From Chryseobacterium sp. CH25 (lineage in GTDB: Bacteria > Bacteroidota > Bacteroidia > Flavobacteriales > Weeksellaceae): a stretch of 64,000 nucleotides of DNA. The translations under genes were made by a program, and so were the position numbers. Positions 8,845 through 17,786 of this stretch are shown one piece after another. Numbering within the stretch: position 1 is the first letter of the stretch; the number at the start of each line of letters is the position of its first letter. Location of the stretch: assembly GCF_004119455.1 (NCBI RefSeq), contig NZ_NRQT01000005.1, positions 124,001 to 188,000 of the forward strand, written 5' to 3'. Under the pieces are notes generated by a model. That model did no database searches and was not told the origin of the DNA. It saw only the letters and a list, made by a program, of their open reading frames with translations.

Positions 8845-8880
8845 AGGAATTTTTAAGAAACCTGAGTATGATAGACTTAA

Positions 8881-9189
8881 TATTATGAGGATTTGATTAA
8901 AGTTGGAAGCTGGAAGCGGGAAGAAGGATGTTTCTTGAGGTCGATAAAAGCAAATAAGATTCTTTATCAGATGTTTTGTTGGAAAACTAGAATATAATAG
9001 TTTTAGTATTATAAGGATTTGATTAAAGTTGGAAGCGAGGAGAAGAAGTTTTTGAGGTTGATAAAAATAAATAAGACTCTTTATTAATAATATATTTTTA
9101 AGATTAAGCGTTCCAGACTATTTTAAATAAAACAAGTTGAACTGCGGTTTTGTAGAATAGTAACTGCCATTATCCCGTTTCCAGCTTCC
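8881..9189. repeat. Intergenic repeat cluster (direct and inverted copies)
   Basis: The 442-base gap between ffh and the ATP synthase region has no ORF but is repetitive. Segments 8881-8968 and 9007-9085 are imperfect direct copies sharing GGATTTGATTAAAGTTGGAA and a GATAAAA-AAATAAGA-TCTTTAT tail. In addition GGAAGCTGGAAGCGGG (8905-8920) is the reverse complement, with one mismatch, of CCCGTTTCCAGCTTCC (9174-9189). A structure with inverted ends about 285 bases apart resembles a small non-autonomous element or a dispersed intergenic repeat. No transposase is present. Confidence 0.6.
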
Positions 9190-9220
9190 ATCCTTATAAT
9201 TATAGAAGAACTCACAATTC

Positions 9221-9251
9221 TTTTGATTCAAAAATTATAATCCTATTTTTG
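9221..9251 (+). promoter_or_regulatory. Promoter of the small membrane protein gene before atpB
   Basis: TTTTG at 9221-9225 and TATTTTTG at 9244-9251, spaced 18 bases. The -7 box ends only four bases before the ATG at 9256, so the transcript would be leaderless or nearly so. Confidence 0.55.
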
Positions 9252-9255
9252 CAGC

Positions 9256-9525
9256 ATGAATTTTCTTGACAGTTTTATTATTATATTATTAATAGCTCTG
9301 CTTAATATAATAGTATATATAGTATTTAAAAAGTATTTGTACGGTAAACAGGATGCAGGAATGAAGTTTCTGGTCATTAATCTTTCTAAAGACCTGGTTT
9401 GGCTTATTACTTCTTTAATAATAATAGAGAAGACCAAAGCTAATTTTCTCTTTATAGTGATCTGTTTTCTAGTGGCATCATTCCTTATTTATCTGCCTAT
9501 AATAAAACTCATTAATAAGTCTTGA
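9256..9525 (+). CDS. Small three-helix membrane protein upstream of the ATP synthase operon
   Basis: 89-residue hydrophobic protein with three predicted membrane helices (about 4-25, 40-58, 65-85) joined by short basic loops (KKYLYGKQDAGMK). Its place directly before atpB is where many bacteria encode AtpI-like accessory proteins that help assemble the c-ring or import Mg2+. The sequence itself lacks a motif I can name, so AtpI-like is inference from size, topology and position. There is an 81-base gap to atpB, which has its own promoter. Confidence 0.6.
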   Translation: MNFLDSFIIILLIALLNIIVYIVFKKYLYGKQDAGMKFLVINLSKDLVWLITSLIIIEKTKANFLFIVICFLVASFLIYLPIIKLINKS

Positions 9526-9555
9526 TTTTTTGATGATAAAAATCAATTTTTAGTA

Positions 9556-9586
9556 TTGGTAAAGTTTAATAAAATCGATATATTTG
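9556..9586 (+). promoter_or_regulatory. Promoter of the atpBEFHAG operon
   Basis: TTG at 9556-9558 and TATATTTG at 9579-9586 with 20 bases between, an excellent Bacteroidota housekeeping promoter, 20 bases upstream of the atpB ATG. Confidence 0.75.
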
Positions 9587-9606
9587 CACACGATTAAAAA
9601 AGAGAT

Positions 9607-10734
9607 ATGAACAGAAAATTTTCTTCATTATTTTTCGCATTTTTATTTGTGTTTATAAGCGGTTTAGCTTGTGCTCAACACGAATCTGAAGGAGAGAAAT
9701 CAGCGGAAAAAGTAGAGAACAAAGAAGCGAAAGACGGCTTCAATGCGACTACGATGATCATGGAACACATTGGTGATTCTAATGAATGGCATTTATGGAC
9801 AACTAAAGATGACAGTGGTGAAGAGCACCACGTTTCTATCCCTTTGCCTGTTATCATTAAAGATAATGAAGGATGGCATACTTTTCTTTCTAGCAGTATT
9901 GCTCACGGACACGAACACGATGGGTATACTTTAGAGCATGGACAGGTAGTTTCTACTAAAGGTGTTGAAAAAGCTACATTATTTTCAATCATCAGTGGAA
10001 AGCAAAAATCAAATGAAGTGTTTTTTGATCTTTCAGTAACAAAAAACGCAGCTTCAATGTTCTTGTCAGTAATTTTTATGGCAGTAGTGTTCATAGGAAT
10101 GGCGAGAAACTATAAGAAATCACAACTTCCAAAAGGTATCGGGAGATTTATGGAGCCAGTGATTGTGTTTATCAGAGACGAGGTGGCTATTCCAAACATC
10201 GGGTCTGTTAAATATAAAAGATATATGCCTTATTTATTAACAGCATTTTTCTTTATCTGGATCAATAACTTATTTGGATTAATTCCTTTCTTCCCTTTCG
10301 GAGCTAACCTTACAGGTAACATTGCGATCACAGCAGTATTAGCAATCATTACCTTATTAATTACATTATTCAGTGCGAATAAAGATTACTGGAAACACAT
10401 CTTTATGCCGCCGGTTCCAATCTTATTGTACCCAATTATGGTTCCAATTGAGATTATCGGGATCTTCACGAAGCCTTTCGCTTTAATGATGCGACTTTTC
10501 GCTAACGTTACAGCGGGACACATTATGATCTTGGCGATCGTTTCATTGATCTTCATTTTCAAAACACCATTATTAGGATTTGCATCTGTACCATTAGCAT
10601 TATTCGTTTCAGTACTGGAATTATTGGTAGCAGCATTGCAGGCATATATCTTCACTGTATTATCCGCACTATTTATCGGAATCGCAGTTGCAGAGCACGA
10701 ACATGAGCACGGTCACGAAGAACACGCTCACTAA
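9607..10734 (+). CDS. atpB: F0F1 ATP synthase subunit a
   Basis: Membrane stator subunit forming the proton half-channels next to the c-ring. The C-terminal two thirds hold the classical helices with the essential arginine in ALMMRLFANVTAGH. As in other Bacteroidota the protein is long (375 residues): a cleavable signal peptide (residues 1-23, SGLACAQ) and a periplasmic extension of roughly 115 residues, rich in His, Glu and Lys, precede the first helix. The C-terminus is a His/Glu-rich tail (EHEHEHGHEEHAH). The extension and tail could bind metal or buffer protons, but that is speculation. First gene of the F0F1 operon. Confidence 0.96.
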   Translation: MNRKFSSLFFAFLFVFISGLACAQHESEGEKSAEKVENKEAKDGFNATTMIMEHIGDSNEWHLWTTKDDSGEEHHVSIPLPVIIKDNEGWHTFLSSSIAHGHEHDGYTLEHGQVVSTKGVEKATLFSIISGKQKSNEVFFDLSVTKNAASMFLSVIFMAVVFIGMARNYKKSQLPKGIGRFMEPVIVFIRDEVAIPNIGSVKYKRYMPYLLTAFFFIWINNLFGLIPFFPFGANLTGNIAITAVLAIITLLITLFSANKDYWKHIFMPPVPILLYPIMVPIEIIGIFTKPFALMMRLFANVTAGHIMILAIVSLIFIFKTPLLGFASVPLALFVSVLELLVAALQAYIFTVLSALFIGIAVAEHEHEHGHEEHAH

Positions 10735-10785
10735 TTAAAAGAAAGAATTTAAAAATAATTTTTTAACTAATATAATTTATTTATT

Positions 10786-11004
10786 ATGGATTTATCAACA
10801 GGAGCAGGATTAATTTACGTAGGTATCGGTTTAGCAGTACTAGGTGTAGGTCTAGGTATCGGTAAAATCGGTGGTCACGCAATGGACGCTATCGCTAGAC
10901 AACCAGAACAAGCTGGTAAGATTCAAGGAGCAATGCTTATCGCTGCTGGTCTTATTGAAGGTGCTGGTCTTATCGCGATCATCTTTGGTGCTTTCATCAA
11001 GTAA
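10786..11004 (+). CDS. atpE: F0F1 ATP synthase subunit c
   Basis: 72-residue hairpin of two membrane helices forming the rotor ring. It has the Gly-rich first helix (VLGVGLGIGKIGG), the polar loop ARQPE (R38-Q39-P40) and the ion-binding glutamate E58 in GLIEGAGL. Na+-specific c subunits carry Gln and Ser ligands around this Glu; here Glu is followed by Gly, so proton coupling is inferred. It lies 51 bases after atpB and is followed by a strong intercistronic hairpin. Confidence 0.96.
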   Translation: MDLSTGAGLIYVGIGLAVLGVGLGIGKIGGHAMDAIARQPEQAGKIQGAMLIAAGLIEGAGLIAIIFGAFIK

Positions 11005-11020
11005 TCTATCCTCAAAAAAC

Positions 11021-11057
11021 ATTCTTAGCAGTAAAGCGGTTGGCTGCTGCTAAGAAT
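11021..11057 (+). promoter_or_regulatory. Intercistronic hairpin between atpE and atpF
   Basis: A perfect 11-bp stem ATTCTTAGCAG / CTGCTAAGAAT with a 15-base loop sits 17 bases after the atpE stop. It lacks a proper T tract (TTTTAAAAAA follows), so it is more likely a partial terminator or an mRNA-stabilising or processing element than a full stop for the operon. Confidence 0.5.
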
Positions 11058-11105
11058 TTTAAAAAACAATCCATAAAATAACATTTAAAAAAAGAATTTA
11101 CAGAT

Positions 11106-11600
11106 ATGGGAATTATTGAACCTGGAATTGGACTTTTGTTTTGGATGACCCTTACTTTTGTTATCCTATTATTTCTTCTAGCTAAATTCGCTTGGAAACC
11201 AATTGTAAGTGCAGTTAATGAAAGAGAAACTTCTATCGTTGATGCATTAAACCAAGCTAAATTGGCTAAAAAAGAGATGGAAGATCTTAAAGCAGACAAC
11301 GAAAGAATTATTCGTGAAGCTAAAATCGAAAGAGACGCTATCCTTAAAGAAGCTAGAGAAATTAAAGACAGAATCGTAGGTGAAGCTAAAGATGTTGCTA
11401 AAGCGGAAGGAGACAAACTTATCGAAGCTGCTAAGCAAACTATCAACGCTGAGAAAAATGCTGCAATGGCAGACATCAAAACTCAGATCGGTGCTTTATC
11501 TGTAAACATTGCAGAATCTATCTTGAAACAAAAGTTAGATAACACAGAAGCTCAAAACGAATTAGTTCAAAATTATATCAACAAATCTAACCTTAACTAA
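11106..11600 (+). CDS. atpF: F0F1 ATP synthase subunit b
   Basis: Peripheral-stalk subunit. One N-terminal membrane helix (residues 8-28, LLFWMTLTFVILLFLLAKF) is followed by KFAWKPIVSAVNERE and a long charged coiled coil through residue 150. The 164-residue length is normal for the family. It is separated from atpE by 101 bases containing the hairpin and overlaps nothing; atpH follows after two bases, indicating translational coupling. Confidence 0.95.
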   Translation: MGIIEPGIGLLFWMTLTFVILLFLLAKFAWKPIVSAVNERETSIVDALNQAKLAKKEMEDLKADNERIIREAKIERDAILKEAREIKDRIVGEAKDVAKAEGDKLIEAAKQTINAEKNAAMADIKTQIGALSVNIAESILKQKLDNTEAQNELVQNYINKSNLN

Positions 11601-11602
11601 GA

Positions 11603-12142
11603 ATGCTTACATCTAAAGTAGCTAAAAGATACGCACAAGGTTTACTTGACTTCACGAATGAAGCAGGTCAAACGGCTACTGTATTTTCTGAAATGAAAGA
11701 TGTAGTGAAGATTATGGCTGAATCTAAGGATTTGAACAAATTCTTCCTTACACCTTACATTGATGCAAAAAAGAAAATAGAGGTAGCAAACGAAATTTTC
11801 AAAGGTTTATCAGCATCTTCCCAGAATTTGATTAAATTGGTTATTAAGCACGGACGTGAAAGCCAATTAAAAAATATCGCTCAGGAATTCATCAACAAGG
11901 TTGAAGATATCAACGGAGTACAGAGAGTAACGCTTACAACAGCTACTCAGCTTTCTAAAGAGAATATTGATCAGATTCTAAGATCTACCAACTTGGTAAA
12001 TGCAAACTCAAACTTCGATTTGAAAGTAAACATCAACCAGGATATTTTAGGTGGATACATCCTAAGAGTAGGAGACCAGCAGGTAGACGCGTCTGTGAAG
12101 ACCAAATTGAACCAAGTTAAAAAAGATTTCCAATTAAATTAA
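11603..12142 (+). CDS. atpH: F0F1 ATP synthase subunit delta
   Basis: 179-residue peripheral-stalk subunit (OSCP type) linking b to the top of the F1 head. It shows the N-terminal helical domain beginning [14 protein letters not shown] and the conserved C-terminal [22 protein letters not shown]. It is coupled to atpF (two-base gap), and atpA begins 16 bases later. Confidence 0.95.
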   Translation: MLTSKVAKRYAQGLLDFTNEAGQTATVFSEMKDVVKIMAESKDLNKFFLTPYIDAKKKIEVANEIFKGLSASSQNLIKLVIKHGRESQLKNIAQEFINKVEDINGVQRVTLTTATQLSKENIDQILRSTNLVNANSNFDLKVNINQDILGGYILRVGDQQVDASVKTKLNQVKKDFQLN

Positions 12143-12158
12143 GAAAAACAACCATACA

Positions 12159-13736
12159 ATGGCAGAAATAAATCCGGCAGAAGTATCTGCGATCTTAAAA
12201 CAGCAATTGGCCAACTTCGATACTCAATCAAACGTTGAGGAAGTAGGTACAGTTTTAACCATCGGTGATGGTATTGCTCGTGTATACGGGTTAGAAAACG
12301 TACAATACGGAGAGTTGGTGAAATTTTCTAGTGATGTAGAAGGTATTGTACTTAACCTTGAAGAAGACAACGTAGGTGTTGCTCTACTTGGTGAAAGTAA
12401 ATTAGTAAAAGAAGGGGATACAGTAAGAAGAACAAACAGAATCTCTTCTATTAAAGTAGGAGAAGGAATGTTAGGAAGAGTAGTAGATACTCTTGGTAAC
12501 CCTATCGATGGTAAAGGTCCTATCACAGGAGATTTATACGAAATGCCATTAGAAAGAAAAGCTCCAGGGGTTATCTTTAGACAACCTGTAACTGAGCCTT
12601 TACAGTCTGGTATCGTTGCAATTGATGCGATGATCCCTGTAGGAAGAGGTCAGAGAGAGCTTATCATCGGTGACAGACAAACAGGTAAAACTACTGTTGC
12701 GATCGATACGATCATCAACCAAAAAGAATTCTTTGATGCTGGTAAACCAGTATATTGTATATATGTTGCTATCGGTCAGAAAGCTTCTACTGTAGCACAA
12801 ATCGTTAAAACACTTTCTGATAAAGGAGCTTTAGCTTATACGGTAATCGTTGCAGCTAACGCATCAGATCCAGTTCCAATGCAGGTATATTCTGCAATGG
12901 CAGGAGCTTCTATCGGTGAGTTCTTCAGAGACACTGGTAGACCAGCACTTATCGTTTATGATGATTTATCTAAACAAGCTGTTGCTTACCGTGAGCTTTC
13001 TCTACTATTGAGAAGACCACCGGGCCGTGAAGCTTATCCTGGAGACGTTTTCTATCTTCACTCAAGACTATTGGAAAGAGCTGCAAAAGTAATCGCTGAT
13101 GACGAAATTGCTAAGCAAATGAATGACTTACCAGAGTCTCTTAAGCCAATCGTGAAAGGTGGTGGTTCATTAACTGCTCTTCCAATCATTGAAACTCAGG
13201 CAGGTGACGTTTCTGCGTATATCCCAACTAACGTAATCTCTATTACAGACGGACAGATCTTCTTGGAGTCTGATCTATTCAACTCAGGGGTTCGTCCTGC
13301 GATCAACGTAGGTATCTCTGTATCGAGAGTAGGAGGTAACGCTCAGATCAAATCAATGAAAAAAGTTTCTGGTACTCTTAAATTAGACCAAGCTCAATAT
13401 AAAGAACTTGAAGCGTTTGCTAAATTCGGTTCTGACCTTGATGCTTCTACTTTAGCAGTAATCTCTAAAGGAGAAAGAAACGTAGAAATCCTTAAGCAGC
13501 CGGTAAATGCACCACTTCCTGTAGACAGTCAGGTAGCGATCGTATACGCGGGAACAGAAAACTTAATGAGAAACGTTCCATTGAACAAGATTAAAGAATT
13601 CCAACACGAATATATCGAGTTCCTAAGATCTAAGCACCCTGACACTATGGCTGCTATCAAAGCTGGAAAAATCGATAACGATATTACAGGTGTTCTTAAG
13701 CAGGCAGCTAACGATTTAGCTTCTAAATACAACTAA
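12159..13736 (+). CDS. atpA: F0F1 ATP synthase subunit alpha
   Basis: Regulatory nucleotide-binding subunit of F1. Beta-barrel N domain (25-95), then the nucleotide-binding domain with the P-loop GDRQTGKT at 171-178, and the signature [17 protein letters not shown] around residue 385. 525 residues, normal length. In the operon it is followed by atpG after 76 bases that hold an intergenic repeat. The beta and epsilon subunits are not downstream, as is usual in Bacteroidota, where atpD and atpC form a separate locus. Confidence 0.97.
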   Translation: MAEINPAEVSAILKQQLANFDTQSNVEEVGTVLTIGDGIARVYGLENVQYGELVKFSSDVEGIVLNLEEDNVGVALLGESKLVKEGDTVRRTNRISSIKVGEGMLGRVVDTLGNPIDGKGPITGDLYEMPLERKAPGVIFRQPVTEPLQSGIVAIDAMIPVGRGQRELIIGDRQTGKTTVAIDTIINQKEFFDAGKPVYCIYVAIGQKASTVAQIVKTLSDKGALAYTVIVAANASDPVPMQVYSAMAGASIGEFFRDTGRPALIVYDDLSKQAVAYRELSLLLRRPPGREAYPGDVFYLHSRLLERAAKVIADDEIAKQMNDLPESLKPIVKGGGSLTALPIIETQAGDVSAYIPTNVISITDGQIFLESDLFNSGVRPAINVGISVSRVGGNAQIKSMKKVSGTLKLDQAQYKELEAFAKFGSDLDASTLAVISKGERNVEILKQPVNAPLPVDSQVAIVYAGTENLMRNVPLNKIKEFQHEYIEFLRSKHPDTMAAIKAGKIDNDITGVLKQAANDLASKYN

Positions 13737-13744
13737 AAAAATTC

Positions 13745-13806
13745 AATGTTTAAGGTTTAAAATGTAAGTTTTAAGCCTTAAACTTTAGACCTTAAACTTT
13801 GAACCC
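13745..13806. repeat. AAACTTTA/CCTTAAAC intergenic repeat inside the atp operon
   Basis: The atpA-atpG gap is built from near-copies of the unit TTTAAGGTTTAAA and its complement (CCTTAAACTTT twice, separated by AGA). A related unit (CCTAAACCTTGAACCTTAAA) occurs at 52.6 kb. It can fold on itself and separates two cotranscribed genes. Confidence 0.5.
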
Positions 13807-13812
13807 AAATTA

Positions 13813-14676
13813 ATGGCAAACTTAAAAGAAATACGAGGCAGAATTACGTCAATTTCATCTACGATGCAGATTACACGTGCTATGAAAATGGTTTCCGCTG
13901 CGAAACTTAAAAAAGCACAGGACGCAATCGTAATGTTAAGACCTTATTCTGAAAAATTACAGGAGCTTATCCAGAATGTAAATTCTAGCTCTGATCCTGA
14001 CCAGGTTTCTGTATATGCTCAGAAAAGAGAGGTTAAAAGAATACTTTTCATCGCTGTTACTTCAAACAGAGGTCTTGCGGGAGCTTTTAACTCTTCAATC
14101 GTAAAAGAGCTTAACCTTCAGTACCAGAACAATTCTCAGTATGAGATTGAAGTTCTTCCTGTAGGTAAAAAAGTATATGATGCTGTAAGAAGAAGTCGTT
14201 CAGTATATGCTAATGGAAGTTCTGTTTATGATAATCTGAACTTTGATGCAGTAGCTCATATCACTGAAGGTGTTATGACAAGCTTCAAAGAAGGTAAATT
14301 TGACGAAGTTTATGTTATTTATAACAAATTCGTTAATGCAGCTACTCAGGAGGTAACTACAGAGCAGCTTCTTCCAATCTCAATGCCTGAAACTACAGAA
14401 CCACAGGTTGAAACAGATTATATCTTTGAACCTAACAGAGCTGAGATCTTGGACAACTTAATTCCAAAGTCTATCAAAACTCAGGTTTTCAAAGCAATCT
14501 TAGATTCAGTAGCATCTGAGCACGGAGCAAGAATGACTGCAATGCACAAAGCTACAGATAACGCAGAAGCTTTGAGAAATGATCTTAAGATCTTCTACAA
14601 CAAAGCAAGACAGGCTGCAATTACCAACGAAATCTTGGAAATTGTTTCAGGAGCAGAAGCTTTAAAAAATTCGTAA
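13813..14676 (+). CDS. atpG: F0F1 ATP synthase subunit gamma
   Basis: Rotor shaft of F1, 287 residues. The N-terminal coiled-coil helix starts LKEIRGRITSISSTMQITRAM with the conserved MKMVSAAKLKKAQ, the Rossmann-like middle contains ITSNRGLAGAFNSS-type sequence (VTSNRGLAGAFNS), and the C-terminal helix ends RQAAITNEILEIVSGAEAL. It is the last gene of the operon, followed by a terminator. Confidence 0.96.
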   Translation: MANLKEIRGRITSISSTMQITRAMKMVSAAKLKKAQDAIVMLRPYSEKLQELIQNVNSSSDPDQVSVYAQKREVKRILFIAVTSNRGLAGAFNSSIVKELNLQYQNNSQYEIEVLPVGKKVYDAVRRSRSVYANGSSVYDNLNFDAVAHITEGVMTSFKEGKFDEVYVIYNKFVNAATQEVTTEQLLPISMPETTEPQVETDYIFEPNRAEILDNLIPKSIKTQVFKAILDSVASEHGARMTAMHKATDNAEALRNDLKIFYNKARQAAITNEILEIVSGAEALKNS

Positions 14677-14698
14677 AGAATTATTTTAACATACAACC

Positions 14699-14728
14699 AA
14701 AAGCATCGATCTTATCGGTGCTTTTTTT
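14699..14728 (+). terminator. Terminator of the atp operon
   Basis: Stem AAAAGCATCGAT / ATCGGTGCTTTT with a CTT loop, followed by TTT. Confidence 0.8.
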
Positions 14729-14908
14729 ATTTCAAAAGGTTGAAAACTGTAATTGAGCTCCAAAAAACCATTTATTGTGTAAAAAACGAAGGAAAGGTCC
14801 AACTCTTTTTTTATTGTAAAATAGATAGGTTTTAAGATGGCAAATTTCCCCTCAAAAATTCCTCTATTGAAATAATCTATCCCGGATTCAGGTTATTTTT
14901 ATTTTGCA

Positions 14909-14916
14909 TATCTTTG
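14909..14916 (+). promoter_or_regulatory. -7 promoter box of the CNNM-family gene
   Basis: TATCTTTG (TAnnTTTG), 28 bases before the ATG at 14945. Confidence 0.55.
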
Positions 14917-14944
14917 TACTTAATAAAATTTATACAACTTCTAA

Positions 14945-16303
14945 ATGGACTCGGACATAGTCAGGCTTTTGCTGGCCTTATTTCTTGTTTTACTAAATGG
15001 CTTCTTCGTAGCCGCAGAATTTTCAATTGTTAAAGTTCGTTACTCTCAAATCCAATTAAAAGCCGCAGAAGGGGATTCTATGGCAAAACAGGCAGAACAT
15101 ATCATCAAACACCTTGATGAATATCTTTCCGCTACACAATTAGGAATTACATTGGCATCCCTTGCCTTAGGTTGGGTAGGAGAGAGCGCGCTGCACCATA
15201 TTGTTGAAAACATTTTTCACTCTTTTAATGTAACGATGAGCCAAGCTTCAATTACTACTGTTTCAATGGTAACTAGTTTTGTGCTGATTACCATTATGCA
15301 CATTGTATTTGGTGAGCTTATTCCAAAATCAATAGCGATCAGAAAATCAGAATCTACAACAATGGCTACTGCCGTTCCGTTGAGAGTCTTTTATACGATA
15401 TTCAAACCATTTATCTGGTTAATGAACTCCATGTCTAATGGTTTCTTAAGACTGATAAAAATTCACCCCGCTTCAGAGCAGGAAATCCACTCTACAGAAG
15501 AACTTCAGCTTTTGGTAAAACAAAGTGCAGACAGTGGTGAAATTGAAGAAGAGAACTATGAAATCATTAAAAATGCATTTGATTTTACAGATCACTCTGC
15601 AAAGCAGATTATGGTTCCAAGACAGAACATAACATCTATCGACTTTGAAGAAGATGTGAATGATATTATCAACAAGATTATGGATAGCGGATATTCCCGT
15701 ATTCCTGTTTATCTTGATTCTATTGATAACGTAATCGGTATTTTCTATACCAAAGAAATTATCAGGGAATATGTTAAAAGAAAAGGGGCTTTAGACCATG
15801 AGGATCTTAAAGATCTGATGCGTGATGCCTTTTTCGTAGTGGAAAGCAAGAAAGTTTCAGACTTACTGAAGATTTTCCAACAGAAAAAACAACACCTTGC
15901 CATTGTTATTGATGAATTTGGTGGAACTGAAGGAATTATTACCCTGGAAGATATTCTTGAAGAACTTGTAGGGGAAATTCAGGATGAAGAAGACGAAGAA
16001 GAAAAAATTGTTGATAAAATTGCAGACAATACCTATTGGGTACAAGCTACTCAGCCTTTGGATGAAATCAACGAATTCTTACCTAAAAGACTTCCTCTCT
16101 CTGAGGAAAGTGAATACAACTCATTAGCAGGATTTATCCTTTATGAATTGGAAGATATTCCGGAAGAAAATCAGGAGTTTGATCTGGATGATTATCATTT
16201 TAAAATCCTGAAGATGAATAACAAGAGTGTGGAACTCGTTGAATTGGTATACCAGGAACCCAATGCTATTGACAGTTTAGCAGAAAAAATTGGTGAAGTT
16301 TAA
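14945..16303 (+). CDS. CNNM/HlyC-CorC family membrane protein with CBS domains
   Basis: 452-residue integral membrane protein of the family often labelled hemolysin; related CNNM/CorC proteins handle Mg2+ or Co2+ efflux. An N-terminal DUF21 domain with three to four helices (residues 5-180) contains ATQLGITLASLALGWVGE and the GELIPKSIA motif. A pair of CBS domains follows (205-335, with IPVYLDSIDNVIGIFYTK and IVIDEFGGTEGIITLEDILEELVGEIQDE), then a C-terminal CorC_HlyC FAD-binding-like domain. It is followed closely by clpS (11-base gap), suggesting cotranscription. Transport substrate unproven. Confidence 0.9.
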   Translation: MDSDIVRLLLALFLVLLNGFFVAAEFSIVKVRYSQIQLKAAEGDSMAKQAEHIIKHLDEYLSATQLGITLASLALGWVGESALHHIVENIFHSFNVTMSQASITTVSMVTSFVLITIMHIVFGELIPKSIAIRKSESTTMATAVPLRVFYTIFKPFIWLMNSMSNGFLRLIKIHPASEQEIHSTEELQLLVKQSADSGEIEEENYEIIKNAFDFTDHSAKQIMVPRQNITSIDFEEDVNDIINKIMDSGYSRIPVYLDSIDNVIGIFYTKEIIREYVKRKGALDHEDLKDLMRDAFFVVESKKVSDLLKIFQQKKQHLAIVIDEFGGTEGIITLEDILEELVGEIQDEEDEEEKIVDKIADNTYWVQATQPLDEINEFLPKRLPLSEESEYNSLAGFILYELEDIPEENQEFDLDDYHFKILKMNNKSVELVELVYQEPNAIDSLAEKIGEV

Positions 16304-16314
16304 AACAACTGAGA

Positions 16315-16620
16315 ATGAATTTTTATAATACGATAAAAGACTACGAAAATCCGAAACGTCAATATGAAGAAGAAGTTCTTGTATTGGATGATACGGATGA
16401 TGTCTACAAATTAGTATTACATAACGATGATGTTCACACCTTTGATTATGTAATCGATAGCCTGATTGAAATATGCAAGCATACACTGGAACAGGCAGAA
16501 CAATGTACAATATTAGTCCATTATAAGGGCAAATGCACTGTAAAAACAGGCTCACTGGATCTTTTGAAGCCAATGCACGAAAAATTACTTTCACGCGAAT
16601 TAACGAGTGAAATCGTATAA
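16315..16620 (+). CDS. clpS: ATP-dependent Clp protease adaptor ClpS
   Basis: 101-residue adaptor that binds N-degron substrates and delivers them to the ClpAP-type protease. The core runs from YKLVLHNDDVHTFDYV (the two Asp residues that hold the substrate N-terminus) through helices with CKHTLEQAEQ to the strand CTILVHYKGKCTV containing the pocket His. The N-terminal 25 residues are a charged extension as usual. Eleven bases after the CNNM gene; terminator immediately after the stop. Confidence 0.93.
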   Translation: MNFYNTIKDYENPKRQYEEEVLVLDDTDDVYKLVLHNDDVHTFDYVIDSLIEICKHTLEQAEQCTILVHYKGKCTVKTGSLDLLKPMHEKLLSRELTSEIV

Positions 16621-16624
16621 AATA

Positions 16625-16656
16625 AAAAACCGACAATTAAATTGTCGGTTTTTTTA
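16625..16656 (+). terminator. Terminator after clpS
   Basis: Stem AAAAACCGACAATT / AATTGTCGGTTTTT, directly followed by further T residues. Confidence 0.85.
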
Positions 16657-16747
16657 TTAAATCCGGAGAAGAAAATTGAGGAATAACAATTAATCACAAA
16701 GACCTGGGAGCTCCGGGAAAATCTTTTAATTTCTCAATGCACTTACA

Positions 16748-16778
16748 TTGCTACATTTTATCTAAAATAGTATATTTG
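16748..16778 (+). promoter_or_regulatory. Promoter of udk
   Basis: TTG at 16748-16750 and TATATTTG at 16771-16778, 20 bases apart, with a 27-base leader to the udk ATG. Confidence 0.7.
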
Positions 16779-16805
16779 TACCAACTATAAAGAAACAAAA
16801 AAACA

Positions 16806-17420
16806 ATGCTTGTAATAGGAATTGCCGGTGGAACAGGATCCGGCAAAACTACAGTTGTTGATAAGATACTTCAGCAGCTTGATATCGAAGGAATGAATAT
16901 CCTTTCACAGGATAATTATTATCACGACAACCAAGGTCTTACACTGACAGAAAGAGAGGCCCTAAATTATGACCATCCGAAGTCGATAGATTTTGATTTA
17001 TTGATAAAACACGTAAAAGCTTTAAAGAATAACGAGCCGATAGAACAGCCGATTTACAGCTTTGTAACGCATTCCAGAACAGGAGATCACGTTACTGTAG
17101 AACCTAAAAACGTATTGGTAGTAGAAGGAATTCTGGTTCTTACCAACAAAGAATTACTGAAAGAATTTGATTTGAAAGTATTCGTTCATGCAGATTCTGA
17201 CGAAAGATTGATCAGGAGGATCAGAAGAGATACTCAGGAAAGAGGAAGAGATCTGAGCGAAGTATTACACCGCTATCAGACGACTTTAAAACCAATGCAC
17301 CAGGAATTCATCGAGCCATCTAAAAATGATGCCGATCTTATTATTCCAAATATGAAACAGAATTCTGTAGCGATTGATTTTTTAACTACTGTTATTAAAA
17401 ACTCGTTGAAAAAACATTAA
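16806..17420 (+). CDS. udk: Uridine kinase
   Basis: Pyrimidine salvage enzyme phosphorylating uridine and cytidine. P-loop GGTGSGKT at residues 8-15, substrate motif SQDNYYHD, YDHPKSIDFDLL, and the lid RRIRRDTQERGRDL. 204 residues, standard for bacterial Udk. It is followed after four bases by the FtsB/DivIC-like gene, so the two are cotranscribed. Confidence 0.96.
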   Translation: MLVIGIAGGTGSGKTTVVDKILQQLDIEGMNILSQDNYYHDNQGLTLTEREALNYDHPKSIDFDLLIKHVKALKNNEPIEQPIYSFVTHSRTGDHVTVEPKNVLVVEGILVLTNKELLKEFDLKVFVHADSDERLIRRIRRDTQERGRDLSEVLHRYQTTLKPMHQEFIEPSKNDADLIIPNMKQNSVAIDFLTTVIKNSLKKH

Positions 17421-17424
17421 AAAA

Positions 17425-17781
17425 ATGGAAGAAAATAACCTTATCAAAGACATTCAGCCGAAATCTGAAACATTCAAACTTATCCAAAAATATGTGTTGA
17501 ATAAGTATACCATTACGATCTGTCTGTTTTTGGTATGGATGATTTTCTTCGACAAAACCTCATTTCTTGTAATTAACGAACTGAATGGTGAGATTCATAA
17601 ATACGAAGATCAACTGGAGTATTACAAAAAAGAATACGAAAAGAATGATGCCTTCTATAAAAAATTGATGAACAACAAATCAGAAAAGGAAAAATACGCA
17701 AGAGAAAATTATTTTATGAAGAAACCGAATGAAGAAATCTTCATTTTGGTGGTCGACAGTACAAAAGTTGCCAAGAAATAA
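17425..17781 (+). CDS. Septum formation initiator family protein (FtsB/DivIC-like)
   Basis: 118-residue bitopic membrane protein: cytoplasmic N-terminus (1-28), one membrane helix (about 29-50, ITICLFLVWMIFFDKTSFL), then a periplasmic coiled coil (ELNGEIHKYEDQLEYYKKEYEKN) and the family's tail KYARENYFMKKPNEEIFIL. FtsB/DivIC proteins bridge early and late divisome components. Overlap-tight with udk. The family assignment is firm; the specific orthologue name is not. Confidence 0.88.
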   Translation: MEENNLIKDIQPKSETFKLIQKYVLNKYTITICLFLVWMIFFDKTSFLVINELNGEIHKYEDQLEYYKKEYEKNDAFYKKLMNNKSEKEKYARENYFMKKPNEEIFILVVDSTKVAKK

Positions 17782-17786
17782 GAGAA

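Noticed and set aside
10871..11053. Frame overlapping atpE in another phase
   Set aside because: It is a shadow of the atpE coding sequence and runs into the intercistronic hairpin.
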